A stretch of 64,000 nt of DNA, taken from assembly GCF_009674625.1 (NCBI RefSeq), contig NZ_WKJQ01000003.1, positions 124,001 through 188,000 on the forward strand, given 5' to 3'. The notes beneath the pieces are model-generated. The model saw nothing but the letters and a program-made list of their open reading frames with translations. It ran no database searches and had not been told where the DNA came from. The translations under genes were made by a program, and so were the position numbers. Numbering within the stretch: the stretch's first letter is position 1; each line of letters opens with the position of its first letter. The DNA comes from Haloferax marinum. GTDB lineage: Archaea > Halobacteriota > Halobacteria > Halobacteriales > Haloferacaceae. Shown in pieces: positions 36,801-44,909 of the stretch.

Positions 36801-37169
36801 CGACGGAAGCCCGTCTCTGTCGCTGTGGAGCGGCGACTCTTCGGGAAGCGATTCGACCGCTCGTTCCATCAAGCGTTGACGGGTTGGTTGGTCGATTCGT
36901 GTCGACGGGCCACCGATCGCTGTCCGGTCGTAGCAGCGGTCGACGAAGTCGTCCAGACTCATCGCGACGAGCTCGGCGGGTCTGCCGACTTCCTGCCACT
37001 GTGTCTCTACGACCGTCTCTCTGTGGGGCTGGTTCGTGAGGTACAGGACACTCTCTGGGAGTCCAGACGAGTGCGTGTGTGCCCACTGAAACGCTGCGTC
37101 GTCGAGAGCTTCTGCATCGGGGCCGTGAAACAACACGGACTGGGAAGCTTGCTGAGTCACGTCGTTCAT
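33858..37169 (-). CDS. AddB-like nuclease with Fe-S cluster motif
   Basis: 1103 residues from the ATG at 37169. That ATG overlaps the upstream stop as TGATG; an in-frame GTG at 37175 is also possible. The N-terminal two thirds resembles an SF1 helicase shell without a functional Walker A (FHGPDAEALDDAAF). The C-terminal third is a PD-(D/E)XK nuclease: ARGSVVHDILEAFYERL, Asp in FGYLDRQD, VIRDYKTGKT, and FQLPVYAKLL. Four Cys frame it (YAACPFKYYARRV and CSSCAFRDAC), the AddB/Cas4-type 4Fe-4S arrangement. It should form a heterodimer with the following AddA-like protein. Confidence 0.85.
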   Translation of the reverse strand: MNDVTQQASQSVLFHGPDAEALDDAAFQWAHTHSSGLPESVLYLTNQPHRETVVETQWQEVGRPAELVAMSLDDFVDRCYDRTAIGGPSTRIDQPTRQRLMERAVESLPEESPLHSDRDGLPSTGLTGELEDLFSLLEFAGVLDVDTLQQRLRDEGLSNLADELGRVAVEFYGGRDDIEDGSGTVLQAERYQHVERIDPSSVFEHVDAVIVAGFDRFSVLAERVVATIADTWPTAGTVVRLTDTDEPVGVDVAADPAWSFFDDDLEFEAQQVPPRTDLPRENAKLAASLFRREGPTIDNRELTAEFVVPSSLEAEVRFVGRQVQKLVGEGVDLDDIAVVPTSSQAYVPALAAEFESRRIRYAANKQYGVDETATGTALIAALDLVMDDDPDALAKLVDNPVVTFGEWWPSGQSRREVHDVITEAVESDDFDDEISQSSDEVEQFVSDVRAQASSIQISDAPLTDFRAFIADLGLDETVENRATTGSQRVVRSGVRRVLDAVDRTAADRGGVLERARHALSGASVTDTPRGWDDRVDIIDAGSVGSRAYDYVFVVGLTASHFPGGNGRLALYQRVTDAHEDFEEADHARRAEYRIAGLLGSSTSVVFSRPSKQLDGTKYVDASILAELRRVTDTKTTVRDEFENLFDSTVAHRDVVGSRGDLHRALGLVGVSGGKTAVADAVETAEAAGVFETAPGANDALARPQSPCSRSGVRTASSRDRAQLDGRNGWLSEAKATVLSLEPKPLSPTAAEDYAACPFKYYARRVLELDDDDETTVPMARGSVVHDILEAFYERLAEQEGRPVPLGSFSRSELEGELLEAALSRLRAADETERDALDDEWRYRHLAGLGTDSSNPYYTLPGIEAEASGIFVRFLDEEVRFHVDPDDDLRDGPVTVAPYRFEQRLSGSVDSVEMFGYLDRQDRSGGGLAVIRDYKTGKTPSERDTLDGIKFQLPVYAKLLEQTEDVEVVGGTYYRLRKPGDVSSNAGQVTFDDVAAWYGHGGTPTVRGRTPAIETRDGFRELLDEVVPDRLSQVVDGIESGLFHPTPNEEDAAGCSSCAFRDACDVRHHRRRDLVANLESAERDAYVPPMARGVEWEPTVERDE

Positions 37170-40100
37170 CACCACTTCTGAAGCTCCTGTTCGAGCGCGC
37201 TCGCCAGCGCAGCCTCGAGGTCGACGTCGTTTTGTCTTGCCAGCGCAGCGAGGTCTGCCGAAACCTCGGTGGTCACGGTTTCTGTCGCCCCCGGTTCGAT
37301 GCCGAGTGCGGACCGTATCGCAGTCTCGACGAGCACGTCGGGGTCGGTGAACGGACTGCTCTCATTCTCACAACTCGCCTGGACGAACGAGAGGATGTCG
37401 TCAGAAAGCTCGACTGGGGTCGTCTGCTCACCAATTTCGACGTCACCGGCGAAAGCCGGCAGTTCCCCACTGAGCGAGCCAACGATAAGGTCGCGAGTCC
37501 ACGCCTCTATCGTCTGGTCAATGGACGATTTCGTCTCGGCGTCGAGACGACCGCGTGCAACTTCGACCACCGGTGTCGACACCCGAACCACGTTCGGTGA
37601 GCCTCCGTCGTCCGTGGTCTCAGTCGGGTCGTACACCCTGTCGACCGCGAGTCGCCGTCCATCTGGGAGTGGGAGTTCGTAGAGTTCGCCATCTTCGCGA
37701 GCGAAGAACAGTGGGTCATCTTCTGAGTAGTCCGTACCGATGGCTGCAGCGATTCCTTCGTCGACCATCGCTGCAGTCGATTTCGGTGGTGCAGGCCACT
37801 CTGCGCGGTATTGTGGAAGTGACCCTTTCTCGCCGGCTTCACCGTTCACCACTGCCTTGATGCGGCGGTACTCGTCGAGTGCCTCTTCGAGATGTTCGTG
37901 GAACTCAGACCCACTGTACTCCGAGGGCAGGTACACGACGTACGAGCCATTCTCACGATGGAACTCGTAATCGATTCCCAGTAGGTGCTCTGCGACGCCC
38001 TTCGCGGCACGGTACCTGTCGAGTGCAAGCCGATATCGTTCGTACGTTTCGTTCCGTGTTGGGAAGAGACCCTCACCCTGTGGCTCTTCACCACCGACTT
38101 CAGTTCCAGAGCCAGACGGTCCGGTATCGTCGTCAGTGGTTTTGGGTGGCCAGTGACGAGCGACGACCGGCTCAGTGTGCTCTCCATCGCCGGACTCGTC
38201 CGCCTGGACTGCAGCACGAAGTTCTCTGAGAGCGTCGGCGGCGGCGTCAGTATCGACGAGTTCCCCGATGTGACTGTCGGGTCGGTTGGAGAGCGTCTCT
38301 TCCCCTGCAACTTCGAGGGCAGAGACGGTCACTCCGACGTTTTCAGTCGCAATGGAGAACCCTGGGGCCTCTTTGAACGTCTCTCCAAGTGCAGAGAACT
38401 CGGCCGCTCGGCGGAGAAGCTGTTGACCGTCCTCGTGTGGGTCGATTGCGTGTTCGTGGACTGCAGTCGGGACGACGTGGTAGAATCGAGCCTCCTTGTC
38501 GCCTTTTGGGTTCCGAAGGACCCGACCGATCCGCTGGACGAGAGACGCGTTCACACCACCGCTGGCGACGTTGACTGCGACTTCGGCATCGGGCATGTTC
38601 ACACCCGTTCCCAGTAGTTTGCCAGACCCGAGGAGCACGCCGCCGGCTGCGTCTTTGAACCGGCCAATTTTCTCGGCGCGGTCGTCGTCGCCGCTCTCGA
38701 GTGCGATGACGCTCTCGTCGGAGAACCCCTCGTCCTCGACAAGTCGCGTCCGAAGCCGAGATGCGTCATCGTAGTTCTGGACGAGAACCACGGTTTTCTT
38801 CGCTGGAGCGTGTCGCTTGATGAGTTCGACGATTGCGTCGTCTTGTGGTGAGAGATTCCAGCGAACTGGGCGGCGTGTGAACAGCGCAGTCGCAAGGAGG
38901 TCGAACTCTTCTGATTGCTCACGGAGGTCGTTTCCGGCGTTCGACTGTGCGAAAGACTGTAAGTCTGCATACGACCCGACCTGTGCCGGGAGGTCGTCGG
39001 GGTCGACACCCAAGTTCTCTGCATCGAGTTCTCCAGTAAGCGAGTCGAGGCTCTTCCCGATTATTTGCGTCTGCTCTGCGAGTTTCGTTTCGTCTTCTTC
39101 GGTCGCTGCAGCGTAGTGAACTTCCCAACTAAAGTCTGCGATGACACCGTGGTTACGCGCCATCGGAATGGTAAATCGGTAACACCTATCGAGATGGTCG
39201 TTGAGGGCGTTCTCCGCGGCGTCGTCACCTTTCCAGCCACCGTCTACGGACCCAGACATCGCCAAGATTGCGTCACTCCCATCGACTAGTTCCTCGAAGA
39301 CGTCACCCCAACCTCGTTCGTCGCCTCGTTTCCGTCGTGAGTACTGGTGTGCCTCGTCCAAGATGACGAGGTCGTATCCACGGAGCGATGGTGTGGTAAG
39401 TAGCGACTGCGCTGTTCTGAATTCGATGGTCCCCCATCCAAGTTCGATGTCTTTTCCGCCGTCTCCATCGACGGGAACTGTCCTGTCTTTCGGGATATCG
39501 AGGTGTTCGTCTAACTCTTCGCGCCACTGTGACAGCAGAAGGTTGTTCCCGGCGACGACCAGAATTCGTGGGTCTGGTCCACCGGTTTCGTAGTCCTCTG
39601 CGATGCGAGCATCGACCGGGTGGAGAGCACCGTATCTGGCAGCGATGGTCGCGAGACCGAGAACGGTCTTCCCCGTCGCTGTCGCCATGTTCACGTAGCC
39701 CTTCTGGTCACTCTCGAACCACTTTCGGAGAGCCTGCTTCTGATGCGTCCACAGCGGGGTCGTCATCCGGGCTTCGTCTAATCGAGCGAGCAGTCCGCTC
39801 GTCGTGGTCGATCGGTCCGAAACAGTCCCGATGAGAGCGTCTGCGTACGCTTCGACGCTCGGGTCAGAGAACAGTTTCATCACGAGGTCAGACGCAGAAC
39901 TGGAATCTCGGAGTTGTCGGAGTCCAGCACCGTCGTTCGCATCGACGCGAACACTGTCCTCGATAGCCTTGGTGGCTGCCTTTTCGACGAGTGCTTCCAC
40001 CGCCCTGTCGACGTCCATCTGACCATCTCCGTGCTCCGAGAGCTCCTTTCGGAACTTGTTGAGGTGGAAGGCCAACTCCCCGACCGCTTCGGAATCGTAC

Positions 40101-40396
40101 CGTCTCAGTGCTCGGTCGAGGTCAGACCCGGAACCACCGAGATTTCTAAGTCCGTCGACGTAGAACCTCCCGGTTGCCTCCGAGAAGTTTACTTGGTCGA
40201 TGACTCCCCCGATATCACCCGCGCCCGCTCCTCCACCAATTGCGACACCGTAGAGGAGGTCTGTCGCTGCGCGGTCGATCTGTGCGGGCCACTGAGTTTC
40301 ACTCAGCCCACGACCATCGAGGCGCGATTCCCGGAATACTTCGTCGACCTGTTTGCTGTTGTTGCCGAACTGCTTCTCGAACGGATCAAATCCCAT
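37169..40396 (-). CDS. SF2 (DEAD/DEAH-type) helicase, first gene of the cluster
   Basis: 1075 residues. A 230-residue N-terminal domain of unknown fold precedes the helicase: Q-like LWTHQKQALRKWF, Walker A NMATATGKTVLGL, DEAH in LVILDEAHQYSRRK, motif III-like AILAMSGSVDGG, motif V GTGVNMPDAEVAVN, and VI VQRIGRVLRNPKGD. A 400-residue C-terminal part has acidic linkers and a region rich in FxFxRxNGSYVVYLP-type strands. It is a UvsW/RAD25-like translocase by motif style. The gene leads the minus-strand operon, and its stop overlaps the AddB-like start by 1 nt. Confidence 0.82.
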   Translation of the reverse strand: MGFDPFEKQFGNNSKQVDEVFRESRLDGRGLSETQWPAQIDRAATDLLYGVAIGGGAGAGDIGGVIDQVNFSEATGRFYVDGLRNLGGSGSDLDRALRRYDSEAVGELAFHLNKFRKELSEHGDGQMDVDRAVEALVEKAATKAIEDSVRVDANDGAGLRQLRDSSSASDLVMKLFSDPSVEAYADALIGTVSDRSTTTSGLLARLDEARMTTPLWTHQKQALRKWFESDQKGYVNMATATGKTVLGLATIAARYGALHPVDARIAEDYETGGPDPRILVVAGNNLLLSQWREELDEHLDIPKDRTVPVDGDGGKDIELGWGTIEFRTAQSLLTTPSLRGYDLVILDEAHQYSRRKRGDERGWGDVFEELVDGSDAILAMSGSVDGGWKGDDAAENALNDHLDRCYRFTIPMARNHGVIADFSWEVHYAAATEEDETKLAEQTQIIGKSLDSLTGELDAENLGVDPDDLPAQVGSYADLQSFAQSNAGNDLREQSEEFDLLATALFTRRPVRWNLSPQDDAIVELIKRHAPAKKTVVLVQNYDDASRLRTRLVEDEGFSDESVIALESGDDDRAEKIGRFKDAAGGVLLGSGKLLGTGVNMPDAEVAVNVASGGVNASLVQRIGRVLRNPKGDKEARFYHVVPTAVHEHAIDPHEDGQQLLRRAAEFSALGETFKEAPGFSIATENVGVTVSALEVAGEETLSNRPDSHIGELVDTDAAADALRELRAAVQADESGDGEHTEPVVARHWPPKTTDDDTGPSGSGTEVGGEEPQGEGLFPTRNETYERYRLALDRYRAAKGVAEHLLGIDYEFHRENGSYVVYLPSEYSGSEFHEHLEEALDEYRRIKAVVNGEAGEKGSLPQYRAEWPAPPKSTAAMVDEGIAAAIGTDYSEDDPLFFAREDGELYELPLPDGRRLAVDRVYDPTETTDDGGSPNVVRVSTPVVEVARGRLDAETKSSIDQTIEAWTRDLIVGSLSGELPAFAGDVEIGEQTTPVELSDDILSFVQASCENESSPFTDPDVLVETAIRSALGIEPGATETVTTEVSADLAALARQNDVDLEAALASALEQELQKW

Positions 40397-40650
40397 CTAT
40401 GTGCCCCAACTGTCTCGTGTCCAGGACGAACTTCGAGTCGAATCAACCGGAACGCCCCAAGCCGGTTCGTTTGGTAGTGTATTCGACAGGCGTACTGACA
40501 GATACATAAATCACGTATACAGTCACATTCCCTGTCGTGTATGCTTTCGGAGATAGATACATTGCAATGGAGTAAATAGTTTTCTACCGTCTTCCAGATG
40601 GAGTATTAGGAATACTTTTACGACCCTTGATCGTATCCTCACGATAACCG
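40397..40650. promoter_or_regulatory. Divergent control region of the cluster
   Basis: 254 bases between the TFB-like gene and the SF2 helicase. A TATA-like AATACTTTTA (40611-40620) lies about 35 bases before the TFB-like ATG. Toward the helicase a CATAAA (40505-40510, TTTATG on the minus strand) is the best candidate and would give a leader of about 80 nt. No clear palindromic operator was found. Confidence 0.4.
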
Positions 40651-41943
40651 ATGACGAACGTTCCGAGCGGGGGTCGAATGAACCGTGTCGCTGAGGAACT
40701 CGAGGTGTCGAGTGATTCACTCCAAACCGCAGAGATGCTTGCTCGTCAAGCTTCGGTAGAAGGCATCACGGCTAAACATGGGGACGATACCGTCGCTGCA
40801 GCGGCACTCCTTCTCGCAGTCAATCAGTCCGGCGGGTGGTACACCGCCAAAGACATCGTGAACGCTTGGCGTGAGGGAGGGGCGTCCAGTGGTCTCGACG
40901 AAAATTTCAGCCTGAACAGTGTCCTCCGAGCAGAGAAGGTGCTTGCAAGGGAGATCAGCATCGAAAACGAGCCTACGAAGCCTGAAGATATCGTCGAACG
41001 ATACGGGGAAGAGTTGGGGACGTCAGATGAAATCGTCGAACAGACGAAACAGTTACTCACCGACGTCCGGACAGAGGACCCCTCAGTAATAGACAGGTGG
41101 CGCTCTCCTGCTGATATCGCCGCATCTGCGCTCTATCTCGTCGTCTATCTCAACGACCTCCGTCTTGAGTACACCCAAGGAGACATCGCAGAGACCGTTG
41201 GTGTGACCGAGGTCACGATACGAAACGCCTACCAAGATATCGCGAACGCCCTCGGGGGCAAACAGTCTCTCGCCAGTTCTGGGAAGTACGCTGTCGAATC
41301 AGAAGAGAATGGAGAGGAGACGAACACTCAGGATACCGCAGAGCAAGTCGTCGACAACGGGCAGAACGATGAAGTCGAGAAGGAAGCCAGCAAAGCTGAC
41401 CCATCTACTCCAAACTCCAGTAGTGAACACGCGAGAGAAGATTCGTCCACGTCCACAGTCCAGTTACCTCGCCCGTTAGTAGATACAATCGGCGTGTTGA
41501 TCGACCAGGGAGATTTGGATGCGACCTCAAAATCAACCTTCGTGGAGGATTGTGTGAGAGATGTGGTGACAGAACACCTCAGGTCGGATAAACGGTCGTT
41601 GTCACCCGTCGAGAAGCCATCGTCAGAGGACTTAGTCTCACTCACTATCGATTCGATGCTGGCGGACATGATCGATGCCCTCACTAGCCAGTACGAAGTG
41701 TTCGAAAACAGGTCTGAGCTCGTAGAGTCTATACTTCGACCTCGTGTGGAATCGGTTGCAGAACCGATGTCCGTCTCGGTCACTTTTCCGTCAGATGTCA
41801 GTTTGGAGCTGAAGAGACGTGTACAGAATGAAGACGCGTACAAAGACGAATCAGAGTTAGTGCGCAATCTCGTTATCGAGTCGGTCCGAACTGCTTTGCT
41901 CGCCGAAGCGAGCGAAGACGAAGCACGCGACTCCGAGCAGTAA
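40651..41943 (+). CDS. TFB-like transcription factor without zinc ribbon, with C-terminal RHH-like modules
   Basis: 430 residues. Two cyclin-like repeats typical of archaeal TFB occupy about residues 10-85 (AEMLARQASVEGITAKHGDD, AAAALLLAVNQ) and 125-205 (ADIAASALYLVVYLNDLRLE, GDIAETVGVTEVTIRNAY). The N-terminal Cys zinc ribbon that recruits RNA polymerase is absent. After an acidic linker the C-terminal 180 residues read as three ribbon-helix-helix-like units (VQLPRPLVDTIGVLID; VSLTIDSMLADMIDAL; VSVTFPSDVSLELKRRV, each followed by a helix such as SELVRNLVIESV). Divergent from the seven-gene operon, so probably its regulator. Confidence 0.72.
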   Translation: MTNVPSGGRMNRVAEELEVSSDSLQTAEMLARQASVEGITAKHGDDTVAAAALLLAVNQSGGWYTAKDIVNAWREGGASSGLDENFSLNSVLRAEKVLAREISIENEPTKPEDIVERYGEELGTSDEIVEQTKQLLTDVRTEDPSVIDRWRSPADIAASALYLVVYLNDLRLEYTQGDIAETVGVTEVTIRNAYQDIANALGGKQSLASSGKYAVESEENGEETNTQDTAEQVVDNGQNDEVEKEASKADPSTPNSSSEHAREDSSTSTVQLPRPLVDTIGVLIDQGDLDATSKSTFVEDCVRDVVTEHLRSDKRSLSPVEKPSSEDLVSLTIDSMLADMIDALTSQYEVFENRSELVESILRPRVESVAEPMSVSVTFPSDVSLELKRRVQNEDAYKDESELVRNLVIESVRTALLAEASEDEARDSEQ

Positions 41944-42069
41944 CCCCTGCTGAGGAATCTCTTATCGTGCTATTTTGGTCCACCTATTAGCAAATTTTCT
42001 GACGTAGAGTGGTCGACGACTCGTTTGAGTTCCACCAAGATTCATGTGTGAGTCACACCCAGCCAACGT

Positions 42070-43233
42070 ATGCCAAACCCGTCTCCGTTCTCGAGGTCTA
42101 TCGGGAGCGAACGCGTCGATGGAATGCGAGAATCGGTCATTCGGGAGATGACGCGTGAGGCGCACAGACACGACGCAATCAACCTCTCCCAAGGCATTCC
42201 AGACGAAGACGAGACACCACCACAGGTGAAACGAGCCGCAAAGGATGCCATCGACACGTCGAGTCAGTACACCATCACGTGGGGATTACCGGAGTTACGC
42301 GAAGCAATCTCTGAACGATACGCCGACTGGAAAGGTGTCGCCTACGACCCAGAGACAGCAGTCACAGTCACCACCGGGACGAGCGAGGCTGTAGTCTCTA
42401 CCCTCCTCGCACTGTGCAACCCCGGTGATGGAGTAATCTACTTCGAACCGACGTACGAGAGCTACATTCCCGCCGTCCAGTTCGCGGGGGGTCGGCTGAT
42501 TCCACTGGACATCACCGACAACCTCGAAATCGACCCAGACGAGCTTCGAGACGCCGCCAAAGATGCCTCCATCCTCATCCTCAACCATCCGCACAACCCA
42601 ACGGGGAACGTCTTCACACCGAGTGAGCTCGAACGCATCGCAGACGTCGCAGCCGAAGAAGACCTCATCGTCGTCACCGACGAAATCTACGAACACATCG
42701 TCTACACGGACGACTACGTCAGTCCCGTCGAAGTCGGAGACCTCGCCGAACGTACCGTCGTCTGTACCGGAATGTCGAAGACGTATTCTGTGACCGGGTG
42801 GCGTGTCGGATTTGCACTTGCGCCCGAACCGCTCTCTGCCGAGCTTCGAAAAGTCCACGACTACACGAGCATCTGCGCTCCTACGCCGTTCCAAAAAGCA
42901 GGTGTCGAAGCCCTCGCTCTCCCCGAAGAGTACTACGCTGACCTCGCTTCGTCGTACGAACGTCGTCGTGACATGCTCTACGATGGGCTTCGAACTGTCG
43001 GGTTGGAGCCTGTCAAACCCGACGGAGCCTATTACATGCTGACCCGGTATCCGAAAGACGTAGACGATACAGAGTTCGCACTCCAGCTCATCCGTGAGGC
43101 CGGTGTGGCTGTCGTCCCCGGCAGTAGTTTCTACACAGAAGGAACTGCAGACTGGGTTCGGTTCACGTTCTCTCGAAACGAGGAAACGATCGAGGAAGCA
43201 CTCTACCGTCTCGACGAGAATCGATTCTGGTGA
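42070..43233 (+). CDS. Class I/II PLP aminotransferase
   Basis: 387 residues. Fold-type I aminotransferase motifs: NLSQGIPDEDETPP, TTGTSEAVVSTLLA, ILNHPHNPTGNVF, VVTDEIYEHIVY (Asp and Tyr to PLP) and GMSKTYSVTGWRVGFA with the Schiff-base Lys. Near the C-terminus VRFTFSRNEE carries the Arg that binds the substrate carboxylate. It resembles aspartate and kynurenine-type aminotransferases. Amino donor is not determinable. Monocistronic. Confidence 0.88.
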   Translation: MPNPSPFSRSIGSERVDGMRESVIREMTREAHRHDAINLSQGIPDEDETPPQVKRAAKDAIDTSSQYTITWGLPELREAISERYADWKGVAYDPETAVTVTTGTSEAVVSTLLALCNPGDGVIYFEPTYESYIPAVQFAGGRLIPLDITDNLEIDPDELRDAAKDASILILNHPHNPTGNVFTPSELERIADVAAEEDLIVVTDEIYEHIVYTDDYVSPVEVGDLAERTVVCTGMSKTYSVTGWRVGFALAPEPLSAELRKVHDYTSICAPTPFQKAGVEALALPEEYYADLASSYERRRDMLYDGLRTVGLEPVKPDGAYYMLTRYPKDVDDTEFALQLIREAGVAVVPGSSFYTEGTADWVRFTFSRNEETIEEALYRLDENRFW

Positions 43234-43391
43234 GCGCTTCTGTGGGGGCCACTCTAATCAGGCTGAATAGAGAACTCTGTGGCTTCGTATTCGCTAACCC
43301 GATGGAAATACTCGGATAGTGTTCTCCAATTCTCTACTGTACGTGGGCCGTCCAGGTTGAACAGTCAGCGTCTCGATAGCGTCTCAGAGAT

Positions 43392-44312
43392 TCAGTACGC
43401 CTCGAACGAAAACGACCGCTTCTCAGCGTCGACATCGAGGCGAACGACTCCTCGAACTCCCGGATTGTACACGTGCGTCCCACCACCGTTTCCGTCCACG
43501 TAGTGGTACCCTCTGTAGTGTGAGTGCCCACAAAGGTGTACGAGGGGGGTCTGGTCTTCGATAGCGAGCCGTAGAGCTATCGAACCACCCGCAAGCCCGT
43601 CCCGGTCTTCCTCACGTGTCCCGATGGAGTGGTGGATATCGATTGCTGTTGCGAACGCAGGGACGTGAGTCAGAAAAATCGTCGGTCTATCAGTCGACGA
43701 CAGGAGACGACTGACCTGTTCGTATTCGTCTCGAAGATGTTCGAGTTGTGATTGCGCAGTTCCCCAGTGAGCGCGTTGGATTCCCAGCGTCGAAAGCACG
43801 TCTCGGGGAGAACACTCACCGTGGACGAATGGTCGAAGCGCCGTTAGCAGCGTCTCGGTCATTCGTTCCATCGACCGTTGGCGGGGTTCGTCGCGCCCAC
43901 GCGGGTCAGTCGAAGGAAACGTCTCGTACTCGAACTCCGGGCTGAAATCGAACTGGTCGCACCCCCAACCAACGATGGCCGGTTGGCTCTCGCTTTCGTC
44001 GGTGGCGTTCTCGGCGCTGTCGAGCCTAACGACTCTCCGATGCGCAGTTTCGACCGGTGGGGGAAGCAACTGGTCGATGTAGGGAGCAGGGTCGTGGTTC
44101 CCAGGAACCGTCACGACGGGAATGTCGTGAGAAGCGAGTTGTGTGAGAAATTCGCGACCTGCGTCGAGGCTTTCTGGGTCAGAGCGGTGGGTCAAATCAC
44201 CATTGACGAGGATAACGTCGACGTCGGGTGGAAAACTGATTTTCTCGTAGTCGATTGCCTTCCCTGTCGGCTTGATGTGGGCGTCACCAAAGAGAATGTA
44301 CGTGTGTTCAGT
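43392..44312 (-). CDS. Calcineurin-like metallophosphoesterase
   Basis: 306 residues from the ATG at 44312 (MTEHTYILFGDAHIKP); the frame is open for 14 codons upstream. Metal-binding motifs: FGDAHIKP, LVNGDLTHR, VTVPGNHDPAP, IFLTHVPAF and CGHSHYRG, so both metal sites are complete. It is a cytoplasmic phosphoesterase of the Icc/MPE family. A long central helical insert (about 130-190) sets it apart from small YfcE-type enzymes. Substrate unknown. Confidence 0.87.
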   Translation of the reverse strand, partial: TEHTYILFGDAHIKPTGKAIDYEKISFPPDVDVILVNGDLTHRSDPESLDAGREFLTQLASHDIPVVTVPGNHDPAPYIDQLLPPPVETAHRRVVRLDSAENATDESESQPAIVGWGCDQFDFSPEFEYETFPSTDPRGRDEPRQRSMERMTETLLTALRPFVHGECSPRDVLSTLGIQRAHWGTAQSQLEHLRDEYEQVSRLLSSTDRPTIFLTHVPAFATAIDIHHSIGTREEDRDGLAGGSIALRLAIEDQTPLVHLCGHSHYRGYHYVDGNGGGTHVYNPGVRGVVRLDVDAEKRSFSFEAY

Positions 44313-44457
44313 CATAACCTCGAAATCAGGTAACCTCGCTGTCACCTTTGCCATTTCGGTGAACTACCAATCGGGGTTGCTGAGAGATACCACACGAGCA
44401 GTAACCCGAGTCACCGTCTCATCGGAAGGGAGTCGGGGGTCACCGTCTCGGTACGGC

Positions 44458-44883
44458 TTACGCTCTCCGCTCGCTCAACGCCGACTTCGCTCGTCGTCGA
44501 AGCGCGTCGTGTGGGTCGGCAACCGCTCTGGCGTCCGAAACCACTTCGAACGCTCGTTCGATATCACAGTCTTCTACGAGCGCAACGACGACAGCTGCAA
44601 CACCTACACTTCGTGACGCACCGGCCGAGCAGTGGACGAGTACCCGTTCGCCTGCCTGAACGCTCTCGAACGCTGCAGTAACTGCCCCGTCGAATTCCTC
44701 AGGGTCGTTCCGAGGACCGTCCATCATCGGGAACGTTTGGAGTTCGATGTCCTGTGAAACGGTGCCATCGGGGTCTGCGTAGGTCAACGAGACGATGGTG
44801 TCGATGTCGTGCGCTCGTAACATCGACTGGTTTCCAGCGTCTTCGATCGTTCCGACGTAGAGGTTTCGAACGATTTCGTCCAT
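44458..44883 (-). CDS. Dual-specificity protein phosphatase
   Basis: 141 residues from the ATG at 44883. It has the P-loop HCSAGASRSVGV (HCxxGxxRS), preceded by the general-acid Asp in MMDGPRNDPEE, and the N-terminal VRNLYVGTIEDA typical of compact DSPs. It should dephosphorylate Ser, Thr or Tyr residues in proteins. It lies 26 nt after the FtsZ-like gene on the same strand, so they may be co-transcribed. Confidence 0.88.
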   Translation of the reverse strand: MDEIVRNLYVGTIEDAGNQSMLRAHDIDTIVSLTYADPDGTVSQDIELQTFPMMDGPRNDPEEFDGAVTAAFESVQAGERVLVHCSAGASRSVGVAAVVVALVEDCDIERAFEVVSDARAVADPHDALRRRAKSALSERRA

Positions 44884-44909
44884 CGAGAAGAAGACAGACA
44901 CATGTCGTG

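Noticed and set aside
22459..41943. DISARM or BREX defence system
   Set aside because: No methyltransferase, PglZ, BrxL, DrmB or PLD gene in the run. The only DUF1998 protein in the window belongs to the separate mrfAB pair.
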